14,777 bases of DNA from Burkholderiales bacterium (GTDB lineage Bacteria > Pseudomonadota > Gammaproteobacteria > Burkholderiales > Burkholderiaceae_C). Position 1 is the first letter of the stretch. Each line of letters starts with the position of its first letter. Below, piece by piece: positions 8,295 through 14,777 of the stretch. Position numbers and translations under genes: made by a program. The stretch lies in the NCBI GenBank assembly GCA_006227785.1, contig SBFU01000504.1, positions 1 through 14,777 of the forward strand. Direction: 5' to 3'. The notes beneath the pieces were generated by a model that was not told the origin of the DNA, ran no database searches, and worked only from the letters and a program-made list of their open reading frames with translations.

Positions 8295-9122
8295 ATGAAC
8301 ACGCCCACCCATCCCACGATCACCTTCATCGGCGGCGGCAACATGGCCAGTGCCATCATCGGCGGCCTGCTGCGTCAGGGGCATCCGGCCAGCGCGCTGC
8401 AGATCGTCGAACCCTGGGACGAACAGCGGGCCAGGCTGCAGCAGCAGTTTCCGGGAGCGACCGTGTTGCCAGCCGCCAGCGCCGACCTGCACCGCTCCGA
8501 TCTGGTGGTGTGGGCGGTCAAGCCCCAGACGTTCAAGGAAGCGGCCAGCAGCAACCGCGCCTTTTTTGCGGGCGCACTGCACTTGAGCGTGGCCGCTGGC
8601 ATCACATCCGACAGCATCGCCGCCTGGCTCGGCAGCGAGCGCATCGTGCGCGCCATGCCGAACACCCCGGCCCTGGTGGGGCTGGGCATGACCGGCCTGT
8701 TTGCCCGCGCAAAGGCCGACGAGGCGGATCGTGCGCTGGTGGAATCGGTGATCAAGACCACCGGAGAATGGGTCTGGGTCGCCAGCGAACGGGACCTGGA
8801 CGCCGTCACGGCCATTTCCGGCTCCGGCCCGGCGTATGTGTTCTATTTTCTGGAAGCCATGCGCGACGCCGGTGCGCAGATGGGGCTGCCGGCCGAGACC
8901 GCGCTGAAACTGGCCATCGGTACCTTCGTGGGCGCGTCGACGCTGGCACAACGCTCCGGGGAGCCACCCCAGACGCTGCGAGAGCGGGTGACCTCCAAGG
9001 GAGGCACCACCCATGCAGCGATCACCGCCATGGAGTCGGCCGGCATGAAGGCATCGTTCGGGCGCGCACTTGTCGCTGCGCAAGAACGCGCCGAAGAGCT
9101 CGGGCGGGAATTCGGCGCCTGA
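8295..9122 (+). CDS. proC: Pyrroline-5-carboxylate reductase
   Basis: Catalyses the last step of proline biosynthesis, NAD(P)H-dependent reduction of 1-pyrroline-5-carboxylate. The protein is 275 residues (E. coli about 269). The N-terminal Rossmann fold shows the dinucleotide motif ITFIGGGNMASAIIGGL (9-25), followed by WAVKPQ (73-78) and RAMPNTPALVGLG (119-131). The family's dimerisation and active-site region is intact: AISGSGPAYVF (173-183), TLRERVTSKGGTTHAAI (228-243). I start at ATG 8295, which places the Rossmann motif at the usual distance; the ribosome binding site is weak. The gene begins 35 bp after glpK in the same direction, so it may be partly co-transcribed, though it is functionally unrelated to glycerol use. 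It ends 3 bp from the end of ubiA on the other strand. Confidence 0.95.
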   Translation: MNTPTHPTITFIGGGNMASAIIGGLLRQGHPASALQIVEPWDEQRARLQQQFPGATVLPAASADLHRSDLVVWAVKPQTFKEAASSNRAFFAGALHLSVAAGITSDSIAAWLGSERIVRAMPNTPALVGLGMTGLFARAKADEADRALVESVIKTTGEWVWVASERDLDAVTAISGSGPAYVFYFLEAMRDAGAQMGLPAETALKLAIGTFVGASTLAQRSGEPPQTLRERVTSKGGTTHAAITAMESAGMKASFGRALVAAQERAEELGREFGA

Positions 9123-9125
9123 CGC

Positions 9126-10058
9126 TCAGGTGCCAGCCGCCAGGCCCAGCACCACACCGGCAAACACGGTGAAACCCAGCCAGTGGTTGAGCCGGAACGC
9201 CTTGAAGCAGCCCTCACGGGTGCGGTCTCTGATGAGGGTGAAATGCCAGGCCACCTGGGCCAGGGCCACGGCCAGCATGGCAAGCCAGATCCATGGGTTC
9301 ACCCTGTGCCACAACACGGCGGTCCAGACCGCCAGGAACACCAGGTAAGACGCGGTGACGGCCGGCACATCGGCCTGGCCGAGCGTGATGGCCGAGGTCT
9401 TCATGCCGATCTTCAGGTCGTCGTCGCGATCGACCATGGCGTACTCGGTGTCGTAGGCCAGCACCCAGAACAGGTTGCCCGCCATCAGGGCCCAGCCTTG
9501 CCAGGGTACGCTGTCCAGCACGGCAGACAGAAAACCGGCTTGCGCCAGCCGATGGCTGTTGTGCAGCAGCTCCCAGGGCGCACCGCCCTGCACGGCCGCA
9601 TAGGCCATGGGAATACCGAAGCTGAAGGCCACGCCCAGCACGGCCTGGGGCATGGACACCATCCGTTTGGCAAACGGATAGACCAGTGTCACCAGCAGCG
9701 CCACAAACGACCAGGCGATCGTCACCAGGTTGGTGGTGAGCACCAGCACGAAGGCGGCCGAGGCCAGCGCAGCCCCCACCGCGAGCGCTTCGGACACGCC
9801 AATGCGTCCGCTGGTGACGGGGCGCAAGGCGGTGCGCTTGACGTGCAGATCGAAATCCCGATCGGCCACGTCGTTCACGCAGCAGCCGGCGCTGCGCATC
9901 AGGATGGTGCCCAAGGTGAAAACCAGCAGCAGATGCCAGCCGGGGAAACCATCGGCGGCCAGCCACAGGGCCGCCAGGGTGGGCCACAGCAGCAGCAGCC
10001 AGCCGGCCGGCCGGTTCCAGCGAATCAGGTCAAGGTACAGGGAGAACTTTGAAGGCAA
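9126..10058 (-). CDS. ubiA: 4-hydroxybenzoate polyprenyltransferase (TTG start)
   Basis: An integral membrane prenyltransferase that attaches the polyprenyl tail to 4-hydroxybenzoate in ubiquinone biosynthesis. The 310-residue protein has about eight or nine hydrophobic segments and both aspartate-rich motifs that bind Mg-diphosphate: NDVADRDFD (62-70) and [16 protein letters not shown] (203-218). The frame contains no ATG near the beginning. The only plausible start after the upstream in-frame stop (the end of oxyR) is TTG at 10058, giving [20 protein letters not shown], the expected N-terminus for the family. No Shine-Dalgarno sequence is visible before it. The 33-bp gap to oxyR suggests a shared transcript. 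Confidence 0.94.
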   Translation of the reverse strand: MPSKFSLYLDLIRWNRPAGWLLLLWPTLAALWLAADGFPGWHLLLVFTLGTILMRSAGCCVNDVADRDFDLHVKRTALRPVTSGRIGVSEALAVGAALASAAFVLVLTTNLVTIAWSFVALLVTLVYPFAKRMVSMPQAVLGVAFSFGIPMAYAAVQGGAPWELLHNSHRLAQAGFLSAVLDSVPWQGWALMAGNLFWVLAYDTEYAMVDRDDDLKIGMKTSAITLGQADVPAVTASYLVFLAVWTAVLWHRVNPWIWLAMLAVALAQVAWHFTLIRDRTREGCFKAFRLNHWLGFTVFAGVVLGLAAGT

Positions 10059-10091
10059 GGTGTGGCTTGGTTGCGTCGCGCAGTCGGCGGT

Positions 10092-11051
10092 TCAGGAAAG
10101 ACGATGGACCCCGGGCAGCTCGCAGGCGTAGATGGCGTTGCGCAGTTCGGCAATCGCTTCGTATCGGGTGAAGCTGCGACGCCAGGCCAGCACCACGCGG
10201 CGGGTCGGGGGGTCGCCCTCGAACGGCAGGTAGCGCACAAAAGACGAGTCACCGAAGTCCGGGGTCGCTTCGGACGAACCGTCCAGTGCCGAGGTGGGCA
10301 CAGACAGACGGGGCACCAGCGTCACGCCCATACCGGCCGCCACCATGTGCTTGATGGTTTCCAACGAGGACCCCTCGAAGCTCTTGCGGATGCCTTCGGC
10401 ATCATTCGAGAAGCGGGCGAACTCGGGACAGACCTCCAGCACATGGTCGCGAAAGCAATGGCCCGTGCCCAGCAGCAGCATGGTCTCACGCTTGAGCTGT
10501 TCAGCTGTGATGGTGGTCTGGCTGGCCAGCGGATGGTGCACCGGCACCGCCGCCAGGAAGGGCTCGTCGTAGAGTGGCGCGATGGCCAGGTTGGTGTCCG
10601 GGAAAGGTTCGGCCAGGATGGCGCAGTCGATTTCGCCCAGGCGCAGCTGCTCCAGCAGCTTGGTGGTGAAGTTCTCCTGCAGCATCAGCGGCATCTGGGG
10701 CGTGCGTTCGATGACCTGGCGCACCAGGTTGGGCAACAGGTACGGACCGATGGTGTAGATCACACCCAGCTTGAGTGGTCCGGCCAGGGGGTCCTTGCCC
10801 CGCTTGGCGATCTCCTTGATGGCTGCTGCCTGCTCCAGCACGGTCTGGGCCTGGCGCACGATCTCCTCGCCCAGTGGGGTGACCGCTATCTCGCTGGCGT
10901 TGCGCTCGAATATCTTGAGCTCGAGTTCTTCTTCGAGTTTCTTGATCGCCACGGAGAGGGTGGGTTGCGAGACAAAACAGGCCTCGGCGGCCTTGCCGAA
11001 GTGTTTCTCACGCGCCACCGCGACGATGTATTTGAGTTCGGTCAGCGTCAT
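10092..11051 (-). CDS. oxyR: Hydrogen peroxide-sensing LysR-type regulator
   Basis: A 319-residue LysR-family regulator. The N-terminal helix-turn-helix (about 3-60) reads MTLTELKYIVAVAREKHFGK, then ACFVSQPTLSVAIKKLEEEL, typical of OxyR. The C-terminal sensor domain contains GHCFRD and EVCPEF. Counting from the start, the cysteines fall at 199 and 208, the same numbers as the peroxide-reactive disulfide pair of E. coli OxyR. That makes a true peroxide sensor likely, rather than a generic LysR protein. ATG 11051 has no strong ribosome binding site. ubiA follows 33 bp downstream in the same direction. A lipoprotein gene is divergent across a 123-bp interval. In E. coli, OxyR represses its own gene and activates peroxide defence genes; no perfect four-part OxyR site is visible here. 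Confidence 0.94.
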   Translation of the reverse strand: MTLTELKYIVAVAREKHFGKAAEACFVSQPTLSVAIKKLEEELELKIFERNASEIAVTPLGEEIVRQAQTVLEQAAAIKEIAKRGKDPLAGPLKLGVIYTIGPYLLPNLVRQVIERTPQMPLMLQENFTTKLLEQLRLGEIDCAILAEPFPDTNLAIAPLYDEPFLAAVPVHHPLASQTTITAEQLKRETMLLLGTGHCFRDHVLEVCPEFARFSNDAEGIRKSFEGSSLETIKHMVAAGMGVTLVPRLSVPTSALDGSSEATPDFGDSSFVRYLPFEGDPPTRRVVLAWRRSFTRYEAIAELRNAIYACELPGVHRLS

Positions 11052-11119
11052 GGGGCTATTTTGCGCCAGATGGGGATGCTGACCAACGGCAAGACCATGC
11101 CCGACCGAGCGGCGTCTTC

Positions 11120-11125
11120 TATACT
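11120..11125 (+). promoter_or_regulatory. Possible -10 box of the lipoprotein gene
   Basis: TATACT, one mismatch from TATAAT, lies 49 bp before the lipoprotein ATG and would place the transcript start near 11132. No convincing -35 hexamer sits at 16-18 bp spacing, so the call is tentative. Confidence 0.35.
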
Positions 11126-11135
11126 GGACGGGTGC

Positions 11136-11155
11136 GCCGGGCGCAGTGGCCCGGC
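11136..11155 (+). repeat. Hairpin in the lipoprotein leader
   Basis: GCCGGGC (11136-11142) and GCCCGGC (11149-11155) form a perfect 7-bp G/C stem with a six-base loop. If the TATACT box is right, the hairpin lies at the very 5' end of the mRNA, ten bases ahead of the ribosome binding site at 11165. It could protect the transcript from decay or serve as a binding site. Its function is not known. Confidence 0.45.
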
Positions 11156-11164
11156 CGACCCCAC

Positions 11165-11168
11165 AGGA
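11165..11168 (+). promoter_or_regulatory. Ribosome binding site of the lipoprotein gene
   Basis: AGGA six bases before ATG 11175 decides the start. The same frame is open for a long way upstream, antisense to oxyR, so without this site the gene start would be ambiguous. Confidence 0.6.
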
Positions 11169-11174
11169 TTGCCC

Positions 11175-11714
11175 ATGAAACGACGCTTCTCGATGCTTAT
11201 CTGTGCCTGCACCGCCAGCCTGCTGGTTGCCTGTGGTGGCGGCAGTAACAGCGGTGACAGCGCCGACGACGGCGACAGCACGGCGCCGCCGGCGGATGTC
11301 ACCGACCGCTACGAGGGCAGCTGGCTGACCGCCTGCCAGCAGGACTATGACGCCGGCGAAAACCCGGCCTTCCCGGACGGCAAGTCGCAGCTCAGCGGCG
11401 TGGTCCTGCGCAAGCTGAGCCCGACCACCATGAGCTTCAACCTGACCATCAACGAATACGAGACCCCAGACTGCACGGGCACCCGTACGGCGGCGTTCTT
11501 CAGTCGGGGGGACGTGGTGTTCAACGGCCAGAAGTCTGCCACCCGGCGCACGACCGACCGGGCCGAATTCAGGACCACCACAGGCACGGCCGCCAACGTC
11601 AGGGACATCCTGTGGACCGACGGCAATGTGCTGTACAGGGGGCTGAGCGGCACCGAAGGCGCCGACGGCTTCCTGTCCGAGCTGTACCTCAACCGGCCCT
11701 GGAACCGCATCTGA
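11175..11714 (+). CDS. Small lipoprotein of unknown function, possibly lipocalin-like
   Basis: A 179-residue protein I do not recognise by name. Residues 1-19 form a lipoprotein signal peptide (MKRRF, hydrophobic stretch, lipobox LVAC), with lipidation expected at Cys20. It is followed by GGGSNSG and an acidic, low-complexity linker (about 21-45) with several Asp and Ser residues. Residue 21 is Gly, not Asp, so sorting to the outer membrane is likely. The remaining 135 residues are rich in alternating polar and hydrophobic positions (beta-like), with two cysteines, in GSWLTACQQ and ETPDCTGT, that could form a disulfide. The pattern of G-x-W near the start, a Cys, then a beta-rich body recalls small lipocalin-like lipoproteins, but this is only a resemblance. 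It stands alone between recG (convergent, 24 bp apart) and oxyR (divergent). Confidence 0.8.
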   Translation: MKRRFSMLICACTASLLVACGGGSNSGDSADDGDSTAPPADVTDRYEGSWLTACQQDYDAGENPAFPDGKSQLSGVVLRKLSPTTMSFNLTINEYETPDCTGTRTAAFFSRGDVVFNGQKSATRRTTDRAEFRTTTGTAANVRDILWTDGNVLYRGLSGTEGADGFLSELYLNRPWNRI

Positions 11715-11738
11715 GCCCGCCGGCCAGCCTCACCGGAC

Positions 11739-13853
11739 TCAGGCCTTGAGGTAGTCGGCCCGGCTGCCCAGCCAGCGGCTGACATGGCGCTCAGCGGCCT
11801 GCGAATGGTCGGCCAGCATGTGCCCTGCGGCCTGACGTGCCCACTCGAGCAGGTGGGTGTCGGTGGCCAGATCGGCAAAACGCAACAGCGGCGCACCCGA
11901 TTGCCGCGCCCCCAGAAACTCGCCTGGCCCCCGGATCTCCAGGTCGCGACGTGCGATCTCGAAGCCATCGTTGGTCTCGGCCATGGCCTTGAGGCGCTCG
12001 CGGGCGGTCTCGCCCAGACGGCCACCTTCGTGGGGCGCGTACATGAGCACGCAGGCTGATGCGGCCGCACCGCGACCCACGCGGCCGCGCAGCTGGTGCA
12101 ACTGGGACAGGCCAAAGCGCTCGGCGTGTTCGATCACCATCAGCGAGGCGTTGGGCACATCGACCCCCACCTCGATCACGGTGGTTGAGACCAGCACCCC
12201 CATCTGCCCACCGCTGAACAGGCCCATCACCGCCTTCTTTTCCGCCACCGGCATGCGCGAGTGCAACAGACCGACCAGAACGCCCGGGAGCAACCCGCTG
12301 AGTTCGGCGTGGGTGGCGGTGGCGTTCGACAGGTCGATCGCCTCGCTCTCTTCGATGAGCGGGCAGACCCAGTAGACCTGCCGCCCCTGCGCCACCTGAG
12401 CACGGATACGCTCGATCACCTCATGCCGGCGGCTGTCGGACACGACCTTGGTCACGATCGGCGTACGACCGGGCGGCAGTTCGTCGATGGTCGACACGTC
12501 CAGGTCGGCGTAGTAGCTCATGGCCAGCGTGCGCGGGATGGGCGTGGCCGACATCATCAGGAGGTGCGGCTCGCCTGCCCCCAACTCAGGCCCTCCCATC
12601 TTGGACCGCAGCGCCAGGCGCTGAGCAACACCGAAGCGGTGCTGCTCGTCGATGATGGCCAGCGCCAGATTCCTGAACTGCACCTGGTCCTGGATGACCG
12701 CATGGGTGCCGACCACCAGCGCGGCCGCGCCGCTGGCGATGAGCTCGAGCATTTCGGTCCGCTGCTTTTTTTTCTGGCTGCCAGTCAGCCAGGCCACGCG
12801 CAGCCCCAGCGGTTCGAGCAAAGGCTCCAGCCAGCCGATGAGCTTCGCAAAGTGCTGCTCAGCCAGGATCTCGGTGGGTGCCATCAGTGCGCATTGCCAG
12901 CCACTGTCGATGGCGATCGCGGCGGCCAGTGCAGCCACCACCGTCTTGCCGGAGCCCACGTCGCCCTGCAGCAGGCGGTGCATGGGAACCTGGCGCACCA
13001 GGTCGCGCGCGATCTCTTCGCCCACGCGCCGCTGGGCGGCCGTGAGGGCGAACGGCAGCGCGGCCAGCAATTGCTCGTGCAAACCACCGTTGCGGGTCTG
13101 CAATGCGGGCGCGCGCAAGGCGTCGCGTTCGCGCTTGGCCTGCAATTGGGACAGTTGCTGGGCCAGCAGCTCCTCGGCCTTCAGGCGCTGCCAGGCCGGG
13201 TGGCTGCGATCCTCGAGTGCCGCAAGCGCCACGTCCGGTCCCGGCCGATGCAGGTACTCCACCGCCTGGCGCAAGGACATCAGGGGCGCGCGCAGGCCGC
13301 GCAGGCTGGCCTTCAAGGACTCCAGCACCGGGGCTGGCAGGGTCTCGCTGAGGTCGGCGCGCTGAAGCCCACCCAGCACCGCCTTGCGCAAATAGGCCTG
13401 CGGCAACTGGGCACTGGTGGGGTAGACCGGGGTGAGGGCATCGGGCAGGTCGCCCCCGGCCGCGTGAAAGGCCGGGTGCATCATGGTCTTGCCCAGGAAG
13501 CCGCCCCGAAGTTCACCACGCACGCGCACCCGTGCGCCCACCGCCAGGGTTTTCTGGTGCGCCGGATAGAAGCTGAAAAAGCGCAGCGTGCAAGTGTCGC
13601 TGCCATCGTCCAGGGTCACCAGCAACTGGCGCCGGGGCCGGTGCTGGATATCCTGCCTGGTCACCGTGCCTTCCACCTGCACCACCTCGCCGTCGCGCGC
13701 CTCGCGCAGCGAGACGATGCGGGTTTCATCCTCATAGCGCAGCGGCAGGTGCAGCGCCAGGTCGATGTCGCGCACCAGGCCCAGCTTGTGCATGGCCTTC
13801 TGCGGGGCAGACAGCTCCTTGCGGGGGCGTGCAGGCGGTGCAGGGTCGGACAT
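11739..13853 (-). CDS. recG: ATP-dependent DNA helicase RecG
   Basis: A branch-migrating helicase that remodels stalled replication forks and recombination intermediates. The protein is 704 residues (E. coli 693). The N-terminal wedge/OB domain spans about 30-140 (LHLPLRYEDETRI, then VEGTVTRQDIQHRPRRQLLV). Helicase motifs follow in order: Walker A GDVGSGKT (297-304), APTEILAEQH (325-334), the RecG-specific DEQHRFG (402-408), MSATPIPRTL (434-443), and near the C-terminus VIEVGVDVP and LRGRVGRG. I start at ATG 13853 (MSDPAPPARPRKE) because the frame further upstream is antisense to queA and lacks family similarity; the ribosome binding site is weak. The gene is divergent from queA across 67 bp and ends 24 bp from the lipoprotein stop. 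Confidence 0.96.
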   Translation of the reverse strand: MSDPAPPARPRKELSAPQKAMHKLGLVRDIDLALHLPLRYEDETRIVSLREARDGEVVQVEGTVTRQDIQHRPRRQLLVTLDDGSDTCTLRFFSFYPAHQKTLAVGARVRVRGELRGGFLGKTMMHPAFHAAGGDLPDALTPVYPTSAQLPQAYLRKAVLGGLQRADLSETLPAPVLESLKASLRGLRAPLMSLRQAVEYLHRPGPDVALAALEDRSHPAWQRLKAEELLAQQLSQLQAKRERDALRAPALQTRNGGLHEQLLAALPFALTAAQRRVGEEIARDLVRQVPMHRLLQGDVGSGKTVVAALAAAIAIDSGWQCALMAPTEILAEQHFAKLIGWLEPLLEPLGLRVAWLTGSQKKKQRTEMLELIASGAAALVVGTHAVIQDQVQFRNLALAIIDEQHRFGVAQRLALRSKMGGPELGAGEPHLLMMSATPIPRTLAMSYYADLDVSTIDELPPGRTPIVTKVVSDSRRHEVIERIRAQVAQGRQVYWVCPLIEESEAIDLSNATATHAELSGLLPGVLVGLLHSRMPVAEKKAVMGLFSGGQMGVLVSTTVIEVGVDVPNASLMVIEHAERFGLSQLHQLRGRVGRGAAASACVLMYAPHEGGRLGETARERLKAMAETNDGFEIARRDLEIRGPGEFLGARQSGAPLLRFADLATDTHLLEWARQAAGHMLADHSQAAERHVSRWLGSRADYLKA

Positions 13854-13920
13854 GGGAGAATTCTGCCTGTATTTCCATCCATACCCACTTGGAACGGGCC
13901 CCGTCCGGCCCTCAAGCAGC

Positions 13921-14777
13921 ATGAACGCCTCCTCGCCTCCATCGACCCGGCCATTCACTGTGGCCGACTTCGATTTTTCTCTCCCCGAATCGCTGATCGC
14001 CCAGCACCCGGCAGCCGAGCGCAGCGCTTCACGTCTGCTTGACGGCACCGGCGCGATACCGGTGGACCGCGTCTTCCGCGAGCTGCCTGGCCTGCTGCAG
14101 GCGGGCGACCTGCTGGTGTTCAACGACACCCAGGTGGTCAAGGCGCGTCTGTTTGGGAAAAAGGCCTCGGGGGGCCAGCTGGAGCTGCTGATCGAGCGCG
14201 TGCTGCTGCCGCACGAGGCGCAGGACGGTTCACCCAACGAGATCGTTGGCCACCTCAGGGTGAGCAAGAAGCCGCTGCCTGGCGGGCGCCTGCATCTGGC
14301 GGGCGGACTGAAGGGCGGTGGCTTTGATGCCGAGTTCATTGGCCGCTGGCCGGATGAACAGGGCCAGTTGTTCCGCCTGCGACTGGAAGGACCGGCGGGC
14401 GAAGACCCCTACACCCTGATGGCGCGCCATGGCCATGTGCCTTTGCCTCCCTACATCACGCACAACGACGACGCCGACGACGAACGCCGCTACCAGACCG
14501 TGTTCGCGCGCGCGCCCGGCGCCGTGGCCGCCTCCACCGCCGCGCTGCCCTTCGACGAAGGCGTGCTCGCCGCGCTGGACGCGCGCGGCGTGCTGCGCGC
14601 CAGCGTGACGCTGCACGTGGGCGCTGGCACCTTCGCGCCGATGAAGACCGAGCGCATCGAGGAACACGTGATGCACCACGAGCGCTACGCGATCCCGCCC
14701 GCGACCGTACAGGCCATCGCCGACTGCCGCGCGCGCGGCGGCCGCGTGGTGGCCGTGGGCACCACCAGTGTGCGCAG
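13921..14777 (+). CDS. queA: S-adenosylmethionine:tRNA ribosyltransferase-isomerase (3' end outside window)
   Basis: Transfers and isomerises the ribosyl group of S-adenosylmethionine onto 7-aminomethyl-7-deazaguanine in tRNA, giving epoxyqueuosine in the queuosine pathway. The frame runs 285 codons from ATG 13921 to the right edge with no stop; E. coli QueA is about 356 residues, so roughly the last fifth is missing. Recognisable motifs are FDFSLPESLIAQHP near the start, DLLVFNDTQVVKARLFGKK (about 63-81), PLPPYI, the PGAVAA segment, VTLHVGAGTFAPM and, at the edge, VAVGTTSVR. The normally near-invariant PTAGLHF reads STAALPF here. The gene is divergent from recG. A short polar extension (MNASSPPSTRP) precedes the fold. 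Confidence 0.95.
   Translation, partial: MNASSPPSTRPFTVADFDFSLPESLIAQHPAAERSASRLLDGTGAIPVDRVFRELPGLLQAGDLLVFNDTQVVKARLFGKKASGGQLELLIERVLLPHEAQDGSPNEIVGHLRVSKKPLPGGRLHLAGGLKGGGFDAEFIGRWPDEQGQLFRLRLEGPAGEDPYTLMARHGHVPLPPYITHNDDADDERRYQTVFARAPGAVAASTAALPFDEGVLAALDARGVLRASVTLHVGAGTFAPMKTERIEEHVMHHERYAIPPATVQAIADCRARGGRVVAVGTTSVR

Noticed and set aside
11052..11130. Possible OxyR binding site between oxyR and the lipoprotein gene
   Set aside because: CTAT occurs at 11056 and 11119, but the four ATAG/CTAT elements with seven-base spacing that define an OxyR site are not present.
10062..11174. Upstream extension of the lipoprotein frame
   Set aside because: This in-frame part is antisense to oxyR. 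The lipoprotein signal peptide and AGGA site place the true start at 11175.
11715..11738. Terminator between the convergent lipoprotein and recG genes
   Set aside because: The 24 bp are GC-rich but show no clear stem followed by a T-run on either strand.
12261..14042. Long plus-strand open frame (593 codons) opposite recG
   Set aside because: recG on the minus strand has every helicase motif in order. The antisense product is rich in His, Gln, Arg and Gly, as expected for a shadow frame, and would run into queA.
13854..14339. Upstream extension of recG (would give 866 residues)
   Set aside because: It overlaps queA on the opposite strand and has no RecG similarity. ATG 13853 gives a normal length of 704.

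Overview
The window is dense, GC-rich proteobacterial chromosome with no mobile elements, RNA genes or CRISPR. Several things point to a betaproteobacterium of the Burkholderiales, most likely Comamonadaceae (Hydrogenophaga- or Acidovorax-like). These are the queA / recG / oxyR / ubiA neighbourhood, the GC-rich palindromic spacer of a type I associate with that family, and the protein sequences. The placement comes from gene content and memory, not from a search.

Region 1 (1-8259) is a glycerol-utilisation locus. Six minus-strand genes, read right to left from 5792, encode a complete ABC importer of the GlpSTPQUV type first described in Rhizobium leguminosarum: two ATPases (glpS, glpT), two permeases (glpP, glpQ), a small DUF2160 membrane protein (glpU) and a secreted substrate-binding protein (glpV, cut by the left window edge). 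Divergently, on the plus strand, lie the DeoR-family repressor glpR and the glycerol kinase glpK. Together they import glycerol with ATP, trap it as glycerol-3-phosphate and sense that product. glpD, the next enzyme of the pathway, and the facilitator glpF are not in the window. The 161-bp glpS-glpR intergenic region is T-rich and holds helically phased direct repeats built on TTCG, the likely GlpR operators.

Region 2 (8295-10058) holds proC (proline biosynthesis, plus strand) converging, 3 bp apart, on ubiA (ubiquinone biosynthesis, minus strand). ubiA appears to start at TTG and lies 33 bp downstream of oxyR, so the two are probably co-transcribed.

Region 3 (10092-14777) holds oxyR (peroxide sensor, both redox cysteines at E. 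coli positions 199 and 208), a small divergent lipoprotein gene of unknown function, recG (branch-migration helicase, minus) and, divergent from recG, queA (queuosine synthesis, plus), cut by the right edge.

The most interesting observations are these. GlpS and GlpT carry complementary defects that predict one canonical and one degenerate ATP site in the heterodimer. The glp control region has a phased repeat array. GlpK lacks the E. coli-type allosteric loop. QueA departs from its most conserved motif. The recG-oxyR interval carries an unassigned lipoprotein with a hairpin leader. I did not find a wholly undescribed multi-gene system; the glycerol importer is known as a family, and its asymmetric ATPase pair and GlpU are its least explained parts. 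No stretch longer than 300 bases lacks a gene.
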